17,318 nucleotides of DNA, taken from contig DATDQD010000286.1 in the NCBI GenBank assembly GCA_035292425.1, positions 1-17,318 on the forward strand, given 5' to 3'. Shown piece after piece: positions 15,548 through 17,318 of the stretch. Below the pieces are notes generated by a model. That model worked only from the letters and a program-made list of their open reading frames with translations. It had not been told where the DNA came from and did not search any database. This DNA comes from SZUA-254 sp035292425 (lineage in GTDB: Bacteria; Bacteroidota; Ignavibacteria; UBA10030; SZUA-254). The first letter of the stretch is position 1, and the number at the start of each line of letters is the position of its first letter. The position numbers and the translations under genes were made by a program.

Positions 15548-16074
15548 TGACCGCCGAGCCTGCCGTGCACGGACAAGTATAAGATGGTGATCAGAAGGAC
15601 AGGCATGATGATGTGACCCGCGGTGAGGATGGAGTCATATAATGCAAGCCGCGCTCCGGCATCGGGGCCTGCGTCGCCCAGGGACATCGCGTGGACGAGC
15701 GTCCCCCGCTTCTTCGCGAAAATGCCGAGCACGATCCCGGCGGCGAAGGCGACGGCAAAAAACACCAGTTTGGCGCTGAGCCACCAAAAATCAATGCCTT
15801 CCAGCGATTGAGTGAGAAGTAAATTCCGGGATCCGATGATCGTTTGAACTATTCCGATTCCGATACCATGCATGTTTCCGATGCCGGTCACCAGCATCAG
15901 GAGCATGGCGATGGGGCTCAGGAGGCCGAAGGGCCTGGCCGTTTTCAGGATAAGGGCCTTGGTACGCAGATCGGGGGCCTTCCGGTACTGCCTGTGCATC
16001 AGGAACCCCCCGAGCATCGTGGTGACGAGGAGTCCAAGTCCGATGAAATGGAGGAGCAGAGTGACCTCGCGCAA
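15544..16074 (-). CDS. Four-helix integral membrane protein, CopD/DUF2269-like
   Basis: A 176-residue inner-membrane protein that starts with TTG. Four helices are visible at about 4-26 (TLLLHFIGLGLLVTTMLGGFL), 48-66 (PFGLLSPIAMLLMLVTGIG), 97-119 (WWLSAKLVFFAVAFAAGIVLGIF) and 147-168 (DSILTAGHIIMPVLLITILYLS). His9 in helix 1, His154 in helix 4 and the WWLSAKL block before helix 3 recall the superfamily of small four-helix proteins that includes CopD, DUF2269 and the haem enzyme HemJ, where membrane histidines can bind metal or haem. The match is by pattern only. AAAGGA lies 6 bases before the TTG. It is the first of four minus-strand genes and divergent from a haem-synthesis oxidase gene, so a link with haem or redox chemistry is conceivable but unproven. 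Confidence 0.7.
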   Translation of the reverse strand: MREVTLLLHFIGLGLLVTTMLGGFLMHRQYRKAPDLRTKALILKTARPFGLLSPIAMLLMLVTGIGNMHGIGIGIVQTIIGSRNLLLTQSLEGIDFWWLSAKLVFFAVAFAAGIVLGIFAKKRGTLVHAMSLGDAGPDAGARLALYDSILTAGHIIMPVLLITILYLSVHGRLGGQ

Positions 16075-16080
16075 GCTATA

Positions 16081-16086
16081 TCCTTT
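16081..16086 (-). promoter_or_regulatory. Strong ribosome binding site supporting a TTG start
   Basis: On the minus strand AAAGGA is followed by TATAGC and then TTG at 16074. Helix 1 of the encoded protein starts at residue 4, so no later start codon would keep it intact. Confidence 0.55.
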
Positions 16087-16146
16087 CCGATGTGATTGAT
16101 GGTGTCGAGCGGATCCCCCCGCGGAGAAGGGACGGAATGACGCCCG

Positions 16147-16165
16147 AAAAGATACAAAATCTTTT
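16147..16165. promoter_or_regulatory. AT-rich inverted repeat in the divergent promoter region
   Basis: AAAAGAT at 16147-16153 and ATCTTTT at 16159-16165 are perfect inverse copies around a 5-base ACAAA loop. This is the only AT-rich patch in the 179 bases between the TTG-started membrane protein gene and the haem oxidase gene. Its position suggests an operator or core promoter serving one or both directions. A second, GC-rich palindrome GCCGGCCGGC lies at 16187-16196. No clear -35/-10 pair is visible in either direction. Confidence 0.38.
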
Positions 16166-16253
16166 ATAGAGACTCAAGACAGGAACGCCGGCCGGCCCGG
16201 GGACCCGATTGATTCCGCGCGAAATTTTCTCTATGTTTTCGGAGATCCAACCT

Positions 16254-17318
16254 ATGCCAAAAGTCGCCATCATCGGGGGAGGCATCACAGGGCTCACGGC
16301 CGCCTACCTTCTGAAAAAGAAGGGGGTCGGGGTGTCTCTCCACGATGCGCAGGACCGCCCGGGCGGCGTCATCCGGACCACACGAAGGGAGGGGTTTCTC
16401 GCCGAACACGGACCCAATTCGATCCTCCTCACCTCTCCCCTCATCATGGAGCTCGTCGGGGACCTCGGCCTGGGAAACCGGGTCACGGCGCCGGGCGATG
16501 TCGCGAAGAACAGGTTCATCGTGAGGGGAAGGAGACCGCTCCGCCTCCCCCTTTCCCCGGGGACGTTCCTCACGACGCCCCTTTTCTCGCTGCGGGCGAA
16601 ACTCCGTCTCCTCCGGGAACCCTTCATCGGCCGCTCCCCCGCGGACGCCGAAGAGTCCCTGGGCGATTTCGTCCGCCGGAGGATCGGGAGGGAATTCCTC
16701 GAATACGCCATCAACCCGTTCGTTGCGGGCGTCTATGCCGGGGATCCCGAAATGCTTTCGGTCCGCCACTCCTTCCCGAAACTCCACGCCCTGGAGCAGA
16801 AATACGGATCGCTCATCCGGGGCCAGATCTTCGGCGCAAAGGAAAGGAAAAAACGCCCGGAGGCGGGGAAGAACGAGGCCGGGATGATTTCGTTCGATGA
16901 GGGACTCCAGGTCCTCACCGATGCCCTCGCCGGGCAGATCGGCCCCGGCCTCAAACTCGGACAGGGGGTCGCCTCGATGCGCCGCGCGGCGGGGGGATGG
17001 GAAATCGTCCCGGAGGGAGGGACCGCGATCCCGGGGTTCGGCGCCGTGCTCTACGCCGGCTCCGCCCACGCGCTTTCGAGCATGGCCGTCGGGAACGGCG
17101 GGAGCGCCGACCTGTCGGTCTTATCGGAAATTCATTATCCCCCCGTCACCTCGCTCGTGCTCGGATTCCGGAGGGAACTGGTCGGCCACCCTCTCGACGG
17201 GTTCGGCGTCCTGATCCCCGAGGTGGAGCCGTTCGCCATCCTCGGCGTCCTCTTTTCCTCTTCGCTGTTCCCGGGGCGGGCGCCGGAAGGGTTCGTCACA
17301 CTCACCTGTTTTCTCGGC
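16254..17318 (+). CDS. hemG: FAD-dependent protoporphyrinogen/coproporphyrinogen oxidase (3' end outside window)
   Basis: Catalyses the six-electron oxidation of protoporphyrinogen IX, or of coproporphyrinogen III in the coproporphyrin route, late in haem synthesis; this type is also called hemY. The frame is open from 16254 to the window end, giving 355 residues of an enzyme that normally has about 450-480. The dinucleotide site is KVAIIGGGITGLTAAYLL at 3-20. RPGGVIRT at 35-42 and EHGPNS at 51-56 follow, and the family hallmark NPFVAGVYAGDPEMLS lies at 154-169. GLQVLTDALA at 217-226 and YPPVTSLVLGF at 295-305 are also typical. GGAG stands 9 bases before the chosen ATG. An in-frame ATG at 16233 would add seven residues but has no ribosome site. 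No other haem gene is visible in the window, so the pathway branch cannot be decided. Confidence 0.9.
   Translation, partial: MPKVAIIGGGITGLTAAYLLKKKGVGVSLHDAQDRPGGVIRTTRREGFLAEHGPNSILLTSPLIMELVGDLGLGNRVTAPGDVAKNRFIVRGRRPLRLPLSPGTFLTTPLFSLRAKLRLLREPFIGRSPADAEESLGDFVRRRIGREFLEYAINPFVAGVYAGDPEMLSVRHSFPKLHALEQKYGSLIRGQIFGAKERKKRPEAGKNEAGMISFDEGLQVLTDALAGQIGPGLKLGQGVASMRRAAGGWEIVPEGGTAIPGFGAVLYAGSAHALSSMAVGNGGSADLSVLSEIHYPPVTSLVLGFRRELVGHPLDGFGVLIPEVEPFAILGVLFSSSLFPGRAPEGFVTLTCFLG

Noticed and set aside
16164..17069. A 301-codon minus-strand frame opposite the haem oxidase
   Set aside because: The plus-strand frame from 16254 has the full protoporphyrinogen oxidase signature and stays open to the window end; the minus-strand reading is a charged shadow.

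Overview
The window looks like a piece of a GC-rich bacterial chromosome from the Bacteroidota/Ignavibacteria side of the FCB group. The best single clue is the secreted protein at 9294-10718. It ends in a type IX secretion (Por) sorting domain with the characteristic QNYPNPFNPTT opening. That signature is common in Ignavibacteria and related FCB lineages, but the assignment is inference and no species is claimed. Coding density is high and no intergenic stretch exceeds 300 bases. I saw no tRNA, rRNA, CRISPR array, insertion sequence or integrase.

Left part, plus strand (3-3122): the C-terminal end of a GT-C type membrane glycosyltransferase is followed after 4 bases by a Gfo/Idh/MocA sugar oxidoreductase. 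That gene overlaps the CCA-adding tRNA nucleotidyltransferase gene (cca) by 4 bases. The three are probably one transcription unit.

Centre, plus strand (3188-9137): a complete tripartite export system of MacA-MacB-TolC type. It has an outer-membrane TolC-family channel, a periplasmic adaptor, a separate ABC ATPase and two paralogous FtsX/MacB-type permeases whose genes overlap by 8 bases. The likely transporter is an ATPase dimer with a permease heterodimer, instead of the fused MacB homodimer known from enterobacteria. After a 156-base gap with a promoter-like site comes the T9SS cargo protein of unknown function, closed by a clear intrinsic terminator. A small three-helix membrane protein follows with its own promoter-like site.

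Right part, minus strand (16074 down to 11202): four closely spaced genes (gaps 36, 28 and 42 bases) that look like one operon. In order of transcription they encode a four-helix membrane protein with a TTG start, an NAD(P)-dependent aldehyde dehydrogenase, a probable lipoprotein with two DcrB/PsbP-like halves, and a 569-residue SDR-like Rossmann protein with a large unassigned C-terminal region. The shared task of this set is not recognisable from the sequence and is the best candidate here for something undescribed.

Far right, plus strand (16254-17318, running off the window): the FAD-dependent protoporphyrinogen/coproporphyrinogen oxidase of haem synthesis, divergent from the minus-strand operon across a 179-base intergenic region that holds an AT-rich inverted repeat.
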